Shown in pieces: positions 22,601-30,899 of a DNA stretch of 64,000 nucleotides; positions within the stretch are counted from its first letter, which is position 1, and each line of letters starts with the position of its first letter. The position numbers and the translations under genes are program-made. Source of the DNA: Gambelia wislizenii (taxonomy: Eukaryota; Chordata; Lepidosauria; Squamata; Crotaphytidae). The notes below the pieces were generated by a model. It saw nothing but the letters and a program-made list of their open reading frames with translations, did not search any database and was not told the origin of the DNA. The stretch covers positions 209,420,645 through 209,484,644 of the forward strand of contig JAUMIR010000005.1 of assembly GCA_030847615.1 (NCBI GenBank). Direction: 5' to 3'.

Positions 22601-25600
22601 AAAAATACATTAGTGTTAGGATAGATTTACTTTTGTATTAGTAAGAAAAGAGGAAAATAATTAGTATTGTTTTTGTATTATTGTTATGGCCTTTTGCGGT
22701 CGGGTGTATTTTTTTAGTAGAATGGTCTTACTCCAATAAAAAATTCCCTAAAAAAAAAAATTCCCTAAATTGTTTATCTCTGAGTGCATGTGTTCGCACA
22801 CATGCACCTTCAGATCACCTGTCAACTTATGATGACCTCATGCATTTCATAGAGTTTTTTTTAGGCAATGAGAGATGGTTTTGCCAGCTCCTTCGTCTGC
22901 AATATAGCCTACAGCACCTGCTATTTCTTGGCAGTCTCCCATCCAAGTACTAACCAGGGCTGACCCTGCTTAGCTTCCAAGATCAGATAGCATGTGCCTT
23001 TCAGGTATTTAGGTGGCTGCTTGATTTCTACTACAATGTATAACAATTTGGAAATCAAACAAGTTTTGTACAGCAAATCTTACAGGGTATATGTAACATT
23101 CTTCTATTTAAAACATTTAAAATGTCAGCTTATTTGATTTCAACAGTTGTCCCTCCATATTCACGGGTTTGGTATTCACGGATTTAAGTATTCACAGCTT
23201 GAAAATATTCTTTAAAAAATAGTAATCCAAAAAGCAAACCTTGATTTTGCCATCTTATATAAGGGACACCATTTTGCAATGCCATTGCATATAATGGGAA
23301 TTGAGTATTTATGGATTTGGGTATTCACGGGGTGCTGGAACCAAACCCCAGGGACAACTGTATATTGTTTTAATTTCTACTGTAACACAGTAGGATCCCT
23401 GTATCCACAGGACCAGTACCTACAGTTTCATCTACCCACATTTGGAAAAAAAGTTCTCTATAGATATTTTCTAGGTCCTCCAACATGATTCTATGGTATG
23501 CTTCTGCTGGAGGTTGTCAATAGATTCGTGCTGAAGGACCTAGAAAATGCCTAGGGAGGTGTTCTCTCTAGGAATCTCTAGGTCCTCCAGCACGACTCTA
23601 TGGTATGCTTGGGCCAGAATCGTTTTACTATTATCCATGGTTTTGCATTTCCACAGTAACAGGAACTGTTGGATAGATATGAGAGTCATACTTTATATAA
23701 TAATTTGAAATCGAACAACATAATTTTTAAAATATTTTAAATAAAGGAATATCATGTATACCTTTGTAGGATTCACTATACATTGTCTATATCTTCTCTG
23801 TATACATACATTGTGCTTAAAAGCTCCACAAAAACCTCTGTCAGATTTCTCTATCAATAATATTTGTAAGATTTTCTTAAACATGCAGTATGAAATTAAT
23901 TCTGCAGCTATTTAAAAGTTATTTGTGCATTAAAATTGTAATCAATGCATTGATAGCAAACAAAGGGCAACTTTGCTAGATACAGGCTATGGTCTTTCCA
24001 AGTTAAGCAGATGATATCTTACTGTGATCCAACAATCGTTAAATACTTTTAATTCCTAAAAATCCAATTGCTTGTTGAAAATTTCAGGGTTTAAAAGTAC
24101 CTAATTACTGTTGGGTACACAAAGACTTTCTTGTATGTATCAGTTTCTCTAAAGAGTCATAAAATGGTTCACATAGCTGCTATACACTTACTAGCATCTA
24201 AAAAGCATTGTTAGAACGGATAGTATTTAAAAACCCAATCAATAACAATGGCAATTTCCACTCAACATACCTCTAATTCTTCTTCCAATTTCATCACCCT
24301 AGTTTTTAATTGATTTTCTGTTGGAACAAAATACAGGTTATTAAAATATAAGCCATAAAACCTTCAGCTAAAAGCTAGAATAAAAACAAACAGCCACAGT
24401 AACAGAATAAACTTGGTGACAGCTTCACAAACAGCCTTTTACTCAGACATACAGTAGGACCCCTGTATCCATGGGGGATTGGTTCCGGGCCACACCACGG
24501 ATAATGAAATCCATGGATAATAGCAAACGACACTCACCACCACTCTGCCACTGCTACTGGAGCCCTCCCAGGGGAAGGGAGGGGGAAGCGAGACCTCACC
24601 CTTCTCGTACCCATCATCACGGCAACAGCAACCAAAGACCTCCCAGAGGAAGGGATGGGGGAGGTGAAATCCTTCCTCCCCCCTCCTTTCCCCCTTCACC
24701 CCCATTATTGCCACCACAGTGACCAGAACCCTCCCAGAGGAAAGGATGGGAGAGGTGAGATCATTCATTCCCCCACTCATCCCCCTTGCCATTGCCACCA
24801 CAGCGACTGGAGCCCTCCCAGAGGAAGGGACAGGGAAGGTAAGATCCTTCCTCCCCCCTCCCTTCCCCCTTTTCCCCTGCCATCACTGTCATGGCAACCG
24901 GAGCCCTCCCAGAAGAAAGGAAAGGAGAGGTGAGATCCTTCCTCCCCCTCCCTCCCTTCACCCTCACCATTGCCACCATGGTGACCAGAGCCTTCACGCT
25001 CCATTCCCCCCACTGTCACCCTTGGATAATTGAATCAGCGGTTGGCGAATCAGGAGATATGGGAGTGCTACTGTACATAGAAGTAGACTATTAAACAAGC
25101 TACATACTTTATAATTAATAATTATGTAACAATCCAACAAAGTGATGCACTTGTAAGTTCTAAATATTTTAATAGAAAAGTTAAGAAATTGCTTAACTCT
25201 ACCCAATAAAAACTGCTGAAATTTAAAAATAGATTAATTTTAACTGGCAGCTGATGTGAGTGTTACTTATGCACAGAAGTGATGATACCAAATTTGGCTT
25301 GCTCCTCTCCAGCTTTCTCAACTTCTTCTAATGCCAGCTCTACTTCTTGATTTTTCATCTAAAAAATTCAATAAGATGAACCAGCTGATGGATCAAAAAC
25401 AATTATACATGAATTTACAAAATGATATGGTCTAAAAAAAAGATGTTGATGTTATGTTCAAATAAATTCCTAACATGTGCCATACAATGAAGGAGAAATT
25501 TGTAGTGTGGGAATAAATTTTCACAAGACATTTGTCCACAAACCATAATAAATACGAACCTAACATGCTGTTCAGCATATCCCAAAGCAAACTGAACAGC

Positions 25601-27058
25601 ATTAATTCTGAAATGTATGAGACAGATTAATACTATGAAATAAAAGCCATGAAAGCTTAGTTTTCTGACACTAGACACAGAAATCAGAGAACAATACCTG
25701 TACAATCCTATACATATGTATTCAGAGATAAGTCTCACTGAGTTCACTGGGGCTTACACCTGGCTGAGTGGAGGATTTCACTGCAAAAGGGATTTTAGAC
25801 CAAAAAAAAACCCCCCATAGCAGACTGTTCCCATTAAAAGTTTATTTTCTTAGAAGATTATTCAGGCCAAGAACTAGGGATCATTTTTCATTGGGTAAAC
25901 AGTTTTTATACAGGAAAAAGGTTATAATACTTAGGGCCGTTTTATTAACTCACTGTATTTAATACACAATAGTGTTTCTCTCACACTTTCAACTCAACTG
26001 CAATTATCATACGAAACCCATCATATTCAAGTGGATCAGGCAGATAAAACTTGCTCCACCACCAACCAGGCTGTGCTACAAATCAGACCTTTCATCATAA
26101 GCTAAAGTGAAGCTGCTGAACTTCTCACAAGGCAATTGACATCTGCTGAGCCCCTGGCAGGAACAACTGCATTTATTGCTGTCATGGCAGCTATTTTGTT
26201 ATTATGGTAGCCACTTGACACTACATGGTAGGAAACAGTACAACAGCAGTGTTGTTGCTGACTGAAGACCAGCCAGAGCAATCACAGCCACAGCTGTCAA
26301 GTAGTATGAAAGTTGCTGACAACTAGCAGGGAAAGAAGCCAGAGAATTTGCCCTGCGTGTGGCCGGGGGTGGGGTCAGGGGGTAAAGGTTCTGGGTTGAA
26401 AGACCACTGCCACACTTAACTGATTTGCCAGAACATACTTCTTTCGCCATCTGTGCTGTAGACATGCCCTTTTTATGACAGCACCCTCATCTCCTCAGAA
26501 CAGCCCTGTGCTCCACACACTTTACTACATAGCAAACCTTCCCCTCATTTCAATATCTGCCTTCCAATTAACCGGTTCATTGTGACATGGTATTTTGTAA
26601 AGTGCTGTATTGATCTATATTTAAGACAGTAATCTTATATTTCCAGTGCTCATGTGTCGGATATGACACAGCTTTTACCATCGGCATTACCATATGAAAA
26701 TATGAAATTCCTCTTTAAAAGACTAGTAGACTAGCTTACAGACTAGTAACTAGGATACATCAATACTGACCTTCATTAGTGACTGAGAAATTTTAAAAAG
26801 TTGAATTAACCGTTCAGGGTTCTCATCCTTCAGGTCATTTCCATCAACCTAAACATATACAAAACATTTTTTAACATTTTGTCAACTGTACAATATAGAC
26901 ATACCATTTCTGTTTAGAATATTTATACAACACATTGAATTCATTGTGCTAAATACCTTGGCCATTGCCTCCAATAACTTATCTGCAAGCTCCTCTTGAC
27001 GAGGCAAAGCATCAGGATCTACTCTCATAATCTTTTTCCATTCTAAAATGGGTGCCAT
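7497..27058 (-). CDS. CEP290: CEP290, N-terminal coding exons 2-15 (partial gene)
   Basis: CEP290 is a large coiled-coil protein of the ciliary transition zone and centriolar satellites; it helps gate protein entry into cilia, and human mutations cause Leber amaurosis, Joubert and Meckel syndromes. Fourteen coding exons on the minus strand read [11 protein letters not shown] at the start and continue about 508 residues in close register with the human protein (about 2480 aa). The exon lengths 102, 78, 70, 47, 144, 54, 21, 153, 183, 90, 123, 124, 173 and 163 match the human pattern as I recall it, except exon 14, which is 3 nt longer. Nearly all the encoded sequence is heptad-rich coiled coil, with no signal peptide or membrane segment. 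Later exons lie beyond base 1. The start codon is in exon 2; exon 1 is non-coding and near 30 kb. TMTC3 is divergent from the same promoter region. Confidence 0.97.
7870..8042 (-). CDS. CEP290: CEP290 coding exon 14
   Basis: The exon is 173 nt, about residues 397-454, three longer than the 170 nt I recall for human. The first third ([20 protein letters not shown]) is diverged and carries the extra codon; [20 protein letters not shown] onwards is highly conserved. The acceptor is CCCCAG before GT and the donor is ACA|GTATGT. Confidence 0.94.
8435..8895 (-). repeat. L2-type LINE 3'-end fragment
   Basis: On the minus strand this ends in an AT-rich 3' UTR and a short trinucleotide-like tail (TAATAACCACCACC). 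The body contains the 'GAGAAGGCCCTC' and 'GGGAGTTCCAAAGT' blocks also seen in the L2 copy near 16340-16390. It is a degraded 3' fragment in CEP290 intron 13. Confidence 0.55.
8896..9886. other. CEP290 intron 13, nothing recognised
   Basis: AT-rich DNA with short homopolymer runs. No exon, tRNA or complete element was seen. A 'CAATCAATCAATAAAT' simple patch is at about 9524-9541. Confidence 0.4.
9931..9936 (-). other. CEP290: Probable GC-type 5' splice site of CEP290 intron 13
   Basis: The exon ends AAAAAG and is followed on the minus strand by GCAACT. Exon length (124 nt, equal to the human exon) and the phase of exon 14 fix this junction. No GT lies within a few bases in a usable phase. GC-AG introns are a known minority class, usually with a strong AG|GCAAGT; this one deviates at position +5. 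Confidence 0.75.
9937..10060 (-). CDS. CEP290: CEP290 coding exon 13
   Basis: The exon is 124 nt, about residues 356-396 plus one base. It encodes [20 protein letters not shown] and then [21 protein letters not shown]. The acceptor is TTTTGCAG. The phase required by exon 14 puts the exon end at 9937, where the following intron begins GCAACT and not GT. This gives a likely GC-AG intron. Confidence 0.94.
10061..11494. other. CEP290 intron 12, mostly unannotated
   Basis: A degraded hAT-like MITE remnant (counterpart of the copies at 35690 and 48192) lies at about 10540-10625, with 'CCAGATGCTGGAATACAATTC'. The rest is unclassified AT-rich intron. Confidence 0.4.
11495..11827 (+). mobile_element. 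Tigger-like MITE, 333 bp, array-free relative
   Basis: The termini are CAGTCATCCCTTCACATTTG and GCGAATGTGGAGGGGCAACTG, flanked by TA at 11493-11494 and 11828-11829. Just inside the left end, CACATTTGCGGGGGT pairs with ACCCCTGCGAATGTG to form a subterminal hairpin. The interior has inverted CCTTCCCAAGGCA/TGCCTTGGGAAGG modules. Its right half closely resembles 38655-38850 of the array-bearing element at 37749. Confidence 0.8.
11830..12765. other. CEP290 intron 12, nothing recognised
   Basis: No exon or element terminus found. Poly-A/T runs and one short GC-rich patch (12408-12424) only. Confidence 0.4.
12766..12888 (-). CDS. CEP290: CEP290 coding exon 12
   Basis: The exon is 123 nt, about residues 315-355. 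It encodes [20 protein letters not shown], then [20 protein letters not shown] and a final Q. The acceptor is TACTTCACAG and the donor is CAG|GTACCA. All phases are 0. Confidence 0.95.
12972..13061 (-). CDS. CEP290: CEP290 coding exon 11
   Basis: The exon is 90 nt, about residues 285-314, encoding [20 protein letters not shown] and [10 protein letters not shown]. The acceptor is ATGTTACAG and the donor is AAG|GTATTG. It matches the human exon in length and phase. Confidence 0.95.
13289..13471 (-). CDS. CEP290: CEP290 coding exon 10
   Basis: The exon is 183 nt, about residues 224-284. It begins [20 protein letters not shown], passes through [18 protein letters not shown] and ends KEKEQYRLQ. 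It is strongly charged coiled coil. The acceptor is AATTTCTAG and the donor is CAG|GTACAA. Confidence 0.95.
13500..14147. other. CEP290 intron 9 with a short TIR MITE relic
   Basis: At 13841-13932 is a relic with ends GCTGCAATCCTATATA and AGGAGTGCATTGTG and a core 'AATAAGCCCCAGTGAATTCA'. The same core, in worn form, appears at about 15662-15756, 25704-25762, 45969-46035 and 60440-60500. It resembles a common squamate short inverted-repeat element. Nothing else was recognised. Confidence 0.45.
14148..14300 (-). CDS. CEP290: CEP290 coding exon 9
   Basis: The exon is 153 nt, about residues 173-223, encoding [40 protein letters not shown] and [11 protein letters not shown]. Conservation to human is very high, including [16 protein letters not shown]. 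The acceptor is TTTTGGTCCAG and the donor is CAG|GTAAAC. Confidence 0.96.
14413..14433 (-). CDS. CEP290: CEP290 coding microexon 8 (21 nt)
   Basis: The exon encodes seven residues, KKRMKKK (about residues 166-172), the counterpart of human NKRLKKK. The acceptor is TTTCTTGTAAG and the donor is AAG|GTGAGT. Its length and place between RRE and NEQL are as in human. Confidence 0.9.
15098..15151 (-). CDS. CEP290: CEP290 coding exon 7
   Basis: The exon is 54 nt, about residues 148-165, encoding [18 protein letters not shown]. The acceptor is TCATTTTAG and the donor is GAG|GTTAGT. Confidence 0.95.
16075..16120. repeat. 17-bp perfect inverted repeat in the L2 3' UTR
   Basis: TAGCCCACCCACCACTT (16075-16091) pairs exactly with AAGTGGTGGGTGGGCTA (16104-16120) across a 12-nt AT-rich loop. 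It lies in the untranslated end of the L2 copy. The counterpart region at 58200-58280 does not show the full hairpin. Confidence 0.85.
16356..17865 (-). pseudogene. L2 reverse transcriptase, broken frames
   Basis: The three frames join end to end with short overlaps, which indicates frameshifts in a once continuous ORF2 and not separate genes. The catalytic YADD is retained. A local duplication with a templated spacer at 16681-16744 causes one of the frame breaks. The product would have been the RT of an L2 LINE; this copy is dead. Confidence 0.85.
18285..18325. repeat. (CAAAA)n-like simple repeat
   Basis: The run AAAAAACAAACAAAAACAAA, followed by two more CAAAA units, abuts the 5' truncation point of the L2 copy. 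Confidence 0.7.
18749..18892 (-). CDS. CEP290: CEP290 coding exon 6
   Basis: The exon is 144 nt, about residues 100-147. It starts [20 protein letters not shown] and ends [11 protein letters not shown]. The acceptor is ATACTAAG with a weak pyrimidine tract and the donor is CAG|GTAAAT. Length and phase equal the human exon. Confidence 0.95.
18893..19734. other. CEP290 intron 5, nothing recognised
   Basis: No exon or transposon terminus seen. A poly-A run at 19402-19413 is the only marked feature. Confidence 0.4.
19752..22762 (+). mobile_element. Tx1/L1-like LINE, 5'-truncated, with 17-bp target-site duplication
   Basis: CCCTAAATTGTTTATCT is repeated exactly at 19735-19751 and 22763-22779 and brackets the insert. 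The insert has reverse-transcriptase and C-terminal coding sequence, then an AT-rich 3' UTR with AATAAA at about 22734 and an A-rich tail. The start is inside ORF2, as in truncated reverse transcription. It lies in CEP290 intron 5, antisense to the gene. Tx1-clade assignment rests on the RT motif style ([29 protein letters not shown]) and the Cys/His-Trp C-terminus. Confidence 0.88.
19763..22451 (+). pseudogene. Tx1-like LINE reverse transcriptase, one frameshift
   Basis: The frame open from 19763 to about 20500 encodes the first RT motifs; the frame from about 20496 to 22451 encodes the remainder. The break falls within 'DSLC|FREVF' near 20500-20510 and is a single small indel. Later motifs are [31 protein letters not shown], and AHADDVSFL in place of YADD. 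The C-terminus has CPRLKC, then [13 protein letters not shown] and W-rich tail (KKFWPWF). The stop is at 22449-22451. The endonuclease half is absent through 5' truncation. Confidence 0.85.
22815..23012 (-). repeat. 5S-rRNA-derived SINE
   Basis: On the minus strand 23010-22907 resembles 5S rRNA, including AAGCTAAGCAGGGTC and TTAGTACTTGGATGGGAGAC and the ending GTGCTGTAGGC. It is followed by the SINE body 'GAGGTCATCATAAGTTGAC'. It is a SINE copy and not a functional 5S gene, as the 5' third and internal promoter bases are changed. Confidence 0.75.
23144..23360 (+). mobile_element. Tigger-like (MER2-like) MITE, 217 bp
   Basis: The termini are CAGTTGTCCCTCCATATTCA and CCAGGGACAACTG with TA on the right. 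The interior has 'CTTATATAAGGGACACCATT', close to the mammalian MER2/Tigger family. The same subfamily is at 29296 and 53672. It is in CEP290 intron 5. Confidence 0.85.
23388..23670 (+). mobile_element. Degraded Tigger-like MITE
   Basis: It begins CAGTAGGATCCCTGTATCCA and contains 'TTTTCTAGGTCCTCC' and 'TTATCCATGGTTTTGCAT', as in the elements at 29056 and 29605. The right terminus is worn, so the end is approximate. A 'TCTAGGTCCTCCA' block is repeated within it. Confidence 0.6.
23671..24270. other. CEP290 intron 5, AT-rich, nothing recognised
   Basis: No exon or element found in this AT-rich segment. Confidence 0.4.
24271..24317 (-). CDS. CEP290: CEP290 coding exon 5
   Basis: The exon is 47 nt, about residues 84-99, completing E and encoding [15 protein letters not shown]. 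The acceptor is TTCCAACAG and the donor is GAG|GTATGT. Confidence 0.95.
24452..25073 (+). mobile_element. Tigger-like MITE with degenerate internal repeats
   Basis: The termini are CAGTAGGACCCCTGTATCCA and GATATGGGAGTGCTACTG, with TA on both sides (24450-24451, 25074-25075). The interior repeats 'CCCTCCCAGAGGAAGG' at about 24563, 24639, 24729, 24813 and 24904, with spacings of about 75-90 bp and CTTCCTCCCCCCTCC between them. It is in CEP290 intron 4. Confidence 0.8.
25289..25358 (-). CDS. CEP290: CEP290 coding exon 4
   Basis: The exon is 70 nt, about residues 61-83 plus one base, encoding [20 protein letters not shown] and AKF. It is nearly identical to human. The acceptor is AATTTTTTAG and the donor is TTG|GTATCA. 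Confidence 0.95.
25360..26770. other. CEP290 intron 3, one MITE relic
   Basis: A worn copy of the 13841-type inverted-repeat relic is at about 25704-25762. The rest has no recognisable exon or element. Confidence 0.4.
26771..26848 (-). CDS. CEP290: CEP290 coding exon 3
   Basis: The exon is 78 nt, about residues 35-60, encoding [20 protein letters not shown] and SQSLMK. The acceptor is TATGTTTAG and the donor is AAG|GTCAGT. Confidence 0.95.
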
Positions 27059-27077
27059 CTTGAAAGTTCATTTATCT
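26957..27077 (-). CDS. CEP290: CEP290 exon 2 with start codon
   Basis: The ATG is at 27058-27056, with 19 nt of 5' UTR (27077-27059) after the acceptor TTCTTATACAG. The 102 coding nt give [20 protein letters not shown] and [14 protein letters not shown], aligned with human MPPNINWKEIMKVDPDDLPR. The base at -3 is A, so the Kozak context is good. The donor is AAG|GTATTT. Confidence 0.96.
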
Positions 27078-29055
27078 CTGTATAAGAAGAAAAGGAGATT
27101 TATAATCAGATGTATCCAAGGATTATTTACCTGATCTGCTCACAAAGGAAATGAAAGTTGCTGGATATCATGTGCAAGAACTAAACAGATCATTAAAACT
27201 AGAATAAAGATTCTTATCCACGCATCCAAGTGGTTTACCATCACTTCCATCTGTTGGTCGTCAAATTTCAAAAGGTGTTCTGGAAGGCCCATTTACTTTC
27301 AGAAGTACCTCCCAGAGGTGAGGAAAAGAAATAATGATGGATACGAAAAAGATTTAAGCACTAGCGTCAGATTTAGAAACAGACACATTTTCTGGTTTGT
27401 GTGAAATTTCCTGTCACACATCTGTATCAGTACCCCAAATCTTTGATATTGAATTAATTAATTCTGCTGTCACTTTCTTTTCTACTCCCTTTTTAAGTTC
27501 AATTTCCATCACAGAAAACTTTAGCCACATTGCTAGTGACTAGTTCTGCCACGTCTGAAATTGTGACATTTCTTTTTACAAAGATTATGACTCCTTCATG
27601 ATCTGGTTGACTCCTTCATCACCCTAGTTGGAGGTGACCAATTTACCCATTCCCCATTCCTATAGTTACAGGAATCTTCTGCTTGTTTACTAAAAATATG
27701 CTCAGTTTGATAGGACTTGCTGACACATGAGTGGGAAAACAGTACTGGAAATATATAAGTCACGTCTGCAAAGACCCACCTCTACTCCCTTATCCCGATT
27801 TTCTTATTCCCAAGTCAGTGTGTACAGCATTGCAACCATACTGCCTCATTCAGGTTAGGTGCACTCAACTAAGCCTTCTCCGAATGGAATAGAATTGATG
27901 TTTAAAGGAGCTGGCTTCTTCTCTTTCCATGTATGGTGTTCTATAAAAGACCTAGTAAATTCTGCCAAGTCTTTTCTCTCTCTTGCCCAAGTGGTGGAAA
28001 GCTCACACTGCAGAGGCTATAATTGCTAGGCAAATTTGTACCCTAGCACTTTTCAGTGAAACTCTACCTAGTAAATAGACCTGATTGCGCTAGCAAGAAC
28101 AAGATATCATTAGTCACACACTCTTATCAAATACCTTTTCCTCATTCTTGCTGAACTGGTCTTTAGAAAATCTGGTAGAGAAGGAAGATTTTGCAAATAC
28201 AAAATAGCACTTAAAAAAAGTCGTGTGGCACCTTAAAAAACTACTAGATTGACTGTGTCTCAAACTTTGTGTTCTTTTCATCAGATGCAGAACAAGGATA
28301 TTCCCACTATATACCTACTTAAGTTTCAAATGTATGCAAATAACACAGAAATGTATGACTAGCATTTTTTGAGGTTCATATAGAAATGTTAAAAACTCTA
28401 CCTCTTAGTCATAAAACTCATTTCTGTGCCCTTCGCCCTTTCTGTACGCACTTTTGACAAGCAAGGATGACACTGCTTCCAATAAACTGAACAAAGCTGA
28501 TACCAAAATAAAATCTGTGCCAGATTACAATTGTGAAAAGTACTACCTGTACAAGAAAGCAAGAGAAAGGGAAAAGCTTTCTTTCTGTCCCAAGCTCGCT
28601 TGGTGAGGACATGATAAAAAGACTTCTGGGTGGCTAGGCTGGCCCCCTCCTTGTTGTCATTTCATTTCATTTATGTTTAAGCAGGCCTTTGACATATAAT
28701 TGTGGCTTTTATCAGGGTGTGTTCTTATGCTTTTTTATATTGTTTTTATCTGTTTAGGTTTTTTTACTCTGTATGATTTAATTGGCTTTAACTGTGATTT
28801 TAATTGTTTTGTGAGCCTCGTTGGGTCCCATTTTGGGTGAAAGGAGGCATAGAAATTAAACAAATACATAAAATAAAATAAAATCCATTATAAGAAACAG
28901 CATGCCCCCCCACACAAATTCAAACAGCCATAGAACTGTACCTTAAACTGAATGAAGCCACCTTTTTGTAGAAAAGGGAGTTAAAAAAAGAAACTACTCC
29001 TGCCCAAGCATTACCTCCCAGTCTAGTTCAAAACCAGCTACTAAATAAACAGGTA
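27078..29055. other. CEP290 intron 1 with LINE 3'-end relic
   Basis: A plus-strand LINE (L2/CR1-like) 3' end is recognisable at about 28660-28885, with 'GTGAGCCTCGTTGGGTCCC' and an (AAATA)n tail. A short vestige at about 28215-28330 ('GTGGCACCTTAAAAAACTAC', 'TTTTCATCAGATGCAGAA') is a repeat common in reptiles. The remainder is unclassified. Confidence 0.5.
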
Positions 29056-29285
29056 CAGTAGGACCCCCATATCCACTGATTCAATTATCCACAGGACACA
29101 AAGCAGCACACCTACCACAGAATCTTCCTAGAAAATGTGTTCTCTCTAGTCATTTTCTAGGTCTTCCAAGGCAACTCTATGGTACTCCAAACCATTATTT
29201 TCAACAGTGTTCACTATTATCCATGGTTTTCGGTATCCACGCCCTCCCCCAGAACCAACCCCCAGTGGATATAGGGGTCCTACTG
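29056..29285 (+). mobile_element. Tigger-like MITE, 230 bp
   Basis: The termini CAGTAGGACCCCCATATCCA and TGGATATAGGGGTCCTACTG are inverted repeats of each other, with TA to the left. It belongs to the same subfamily as 29605 and 31191. Confidence 0.85.
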
Positions 29286-29295
29286 TTATACTGTA

Positions 29296-29528
29296 CAAGT
29301 TGTCCCTTCATATTTGCTGGGGTTTGGTTCCAGGACCCCCCATGGATACCAAAATACGTGAATACTCAAGTCAATTATATGCAATGCCAAAGTAAAATGG
29401 TGTCCCTTATATAAGATGGCAAAATTAAGGTTTGCTTTTTGGATTATTATTTTTTAAAGAATATTTTCAAGCCGTGAATACTTAAATCTGTGGATACCAA
29501 ATCCATGGATACGGAGGGACAACTACTG
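29296..29528 (-). mobile_element. Tigger-like (MER2-like) MITE
   Basis: The left end is CAAGTTGTCCCTTCATATTT and the right end is ATACGGAGGGACAACTACTG. The core 'GTCCCTTATATAAGATGGC' is the reverse of the copies at 23144 and 53672. It lies only about 10 bp from the previous element. Confidence 0.82.
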
Positions 29529-29604
29529 TCTTTTTGGTTACCTCAATAGTTAAAGAGTTAGGTCAATGTAACCTAACCTATTCAAGTACAAGATGTTCAG
29601 ATTA

Positions 29605-29831
29605 CAGTAGGACCCCCGTATCCACTGATTCAGTTATCCACGGGACACAAAACAGCACACCTACCACAGACTCTTCCTAAAAATGTGTCCTCTCTAGTCA
29701 TTTTCTAGGTCTTCCAAAGCAAATCTATGGTTCTCCAAACCATTATTTTCAACGGTGTTCGCTATTATCCACGGTTTTCGGTATCCACGGGCCCCTCAGA
29801 ACCAACCCCCAGCGGATATAGGGGTCTTACG
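29605..29831 (+). mobile_element. Tigger-like MITE close to the CEP290/TMTC3 promoter
   Basis: It starts CAGTAGGACCCCCGTATCCA after TTA and ends in a damaged terminus (GGATATAGGGGTCTTACG). It is the third such element in 0.8 kb, about 0.3 kb from the GC-rich promoter segment. Confidence 0.75.
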
Positions 29832-30407
29832 ACGAACAAGTCTTGAAGAGAAACGACAACGCAGAAAGAATCACAACCCATAAACATCACCCAAGGAGAC
29901 CTTCTGCTGTGCTTTTTGCAACCGGACTTGTTTATCTCGGATTGGCCTTTTTAGTCATCAGCGCGCTTGCAGAAAGCGCGGGATGAGTCCTTCCTGAATC
30001 TTTGTTTGCGAAGAAAAACCAGAGAGAGACTGTTGTACTGTACCGTGCTCTCTTTTTTGATACCTCGATAGTTAAAGAGTGCGAAGGATCCTAAAATCCA
30101 AAAGTGGCTTCAGTCCCTGTCGATAGGTTTCCTCACGGAAAGCGACTGAAGGAGCGCGGCGATTTCTCCCCCCCCCCTCCTTCCGTGCTCAGCCCGACCT
30201 CCATCCACGTCCTCGCAACAGAACAACGGCCGCTTCCCTCGCCCTCAAGAGCCTCCCGCCCTTCCCTCACGCTCCCCCGCCCAGCCCCGCAGGTAGCCGC
30301 TGGAGAGACCGCCGCTGCTAGGCGACGCCTTCAAACACTCCTCACCCTCAGGGTTAAAAGAACCCGGATATTCTTAACATTGAGCCAGAGTCGAAAACTC
30401 CCGCGGG

Positions 30408-30465
30408 ACTACAACTCCCAGAGTGCCCACGAGGGACCTCCTACGAGTCCCAGCATGCTTTGCGG
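30408..30465 (+). promoter_or_regulatory. Paired ZNF143/STAF motifs
   Basis: ACTACAACTCCCAGAGTGC is followed 18 bp later by GAGTCCCAGCATGCTTTGCGG. Both fit the long ZNF143 consensus (ACTACAAYTCCCAGMATGC with a GCATGC(T)TTG(C)GG variant). Confidence 0.75.
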
Positions 30466-30899
30466 TGCCGGCGATGAGAGAGGATTGAGAGAAGGTCTCA
30501 CTGAGGACTGTCGAAATTTACGGGGCCTAGCAGCGAATTTCAGCCTTTTTATGGGGGGGAAATAGACGGGGACGGAGCCTAGCTGCGAATTCAGCCTTTT
30601 TAAGGAGAGGAAAAAATAGACGGGGAAATTATTAATGAGAGAAAGGCCAGTTAACCAGAAGACCATGGGACAACGTGAGGACTACATTTCCCATGGTTCT
30701 CTAAGCCTTCCCGAGAGGCCGATGTTTTTCAATAGCAGCCGCTTAGCATTCTGGGATCTGGAGTTCTTCCGAGCCGCTTCCCGGCATGCTTTGCCCCGCA
30801 GCTGCATGGGTGACAGGGCACGCGCCTGCCCAGTGCGAGAGGGAGTCTCCTGTCTCTCGCTCCATGTTCAGGTTGCCCAAGAGAGGCGGAGGGGGAGGC

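Noticed and set aside
22907..23012. 5S rRNA gene on the minus strand
   Set aside because: The 5' third is diverged and the similarity runs into a SINE body, so it is a 5S-derived SINE and not a gene.
30104..30565. 153-codon frame in the promoter segment
   Set aside because: Composition is that of a CpG-rich promoter; it spans ZNF143 motifs and has no recognisable domain.
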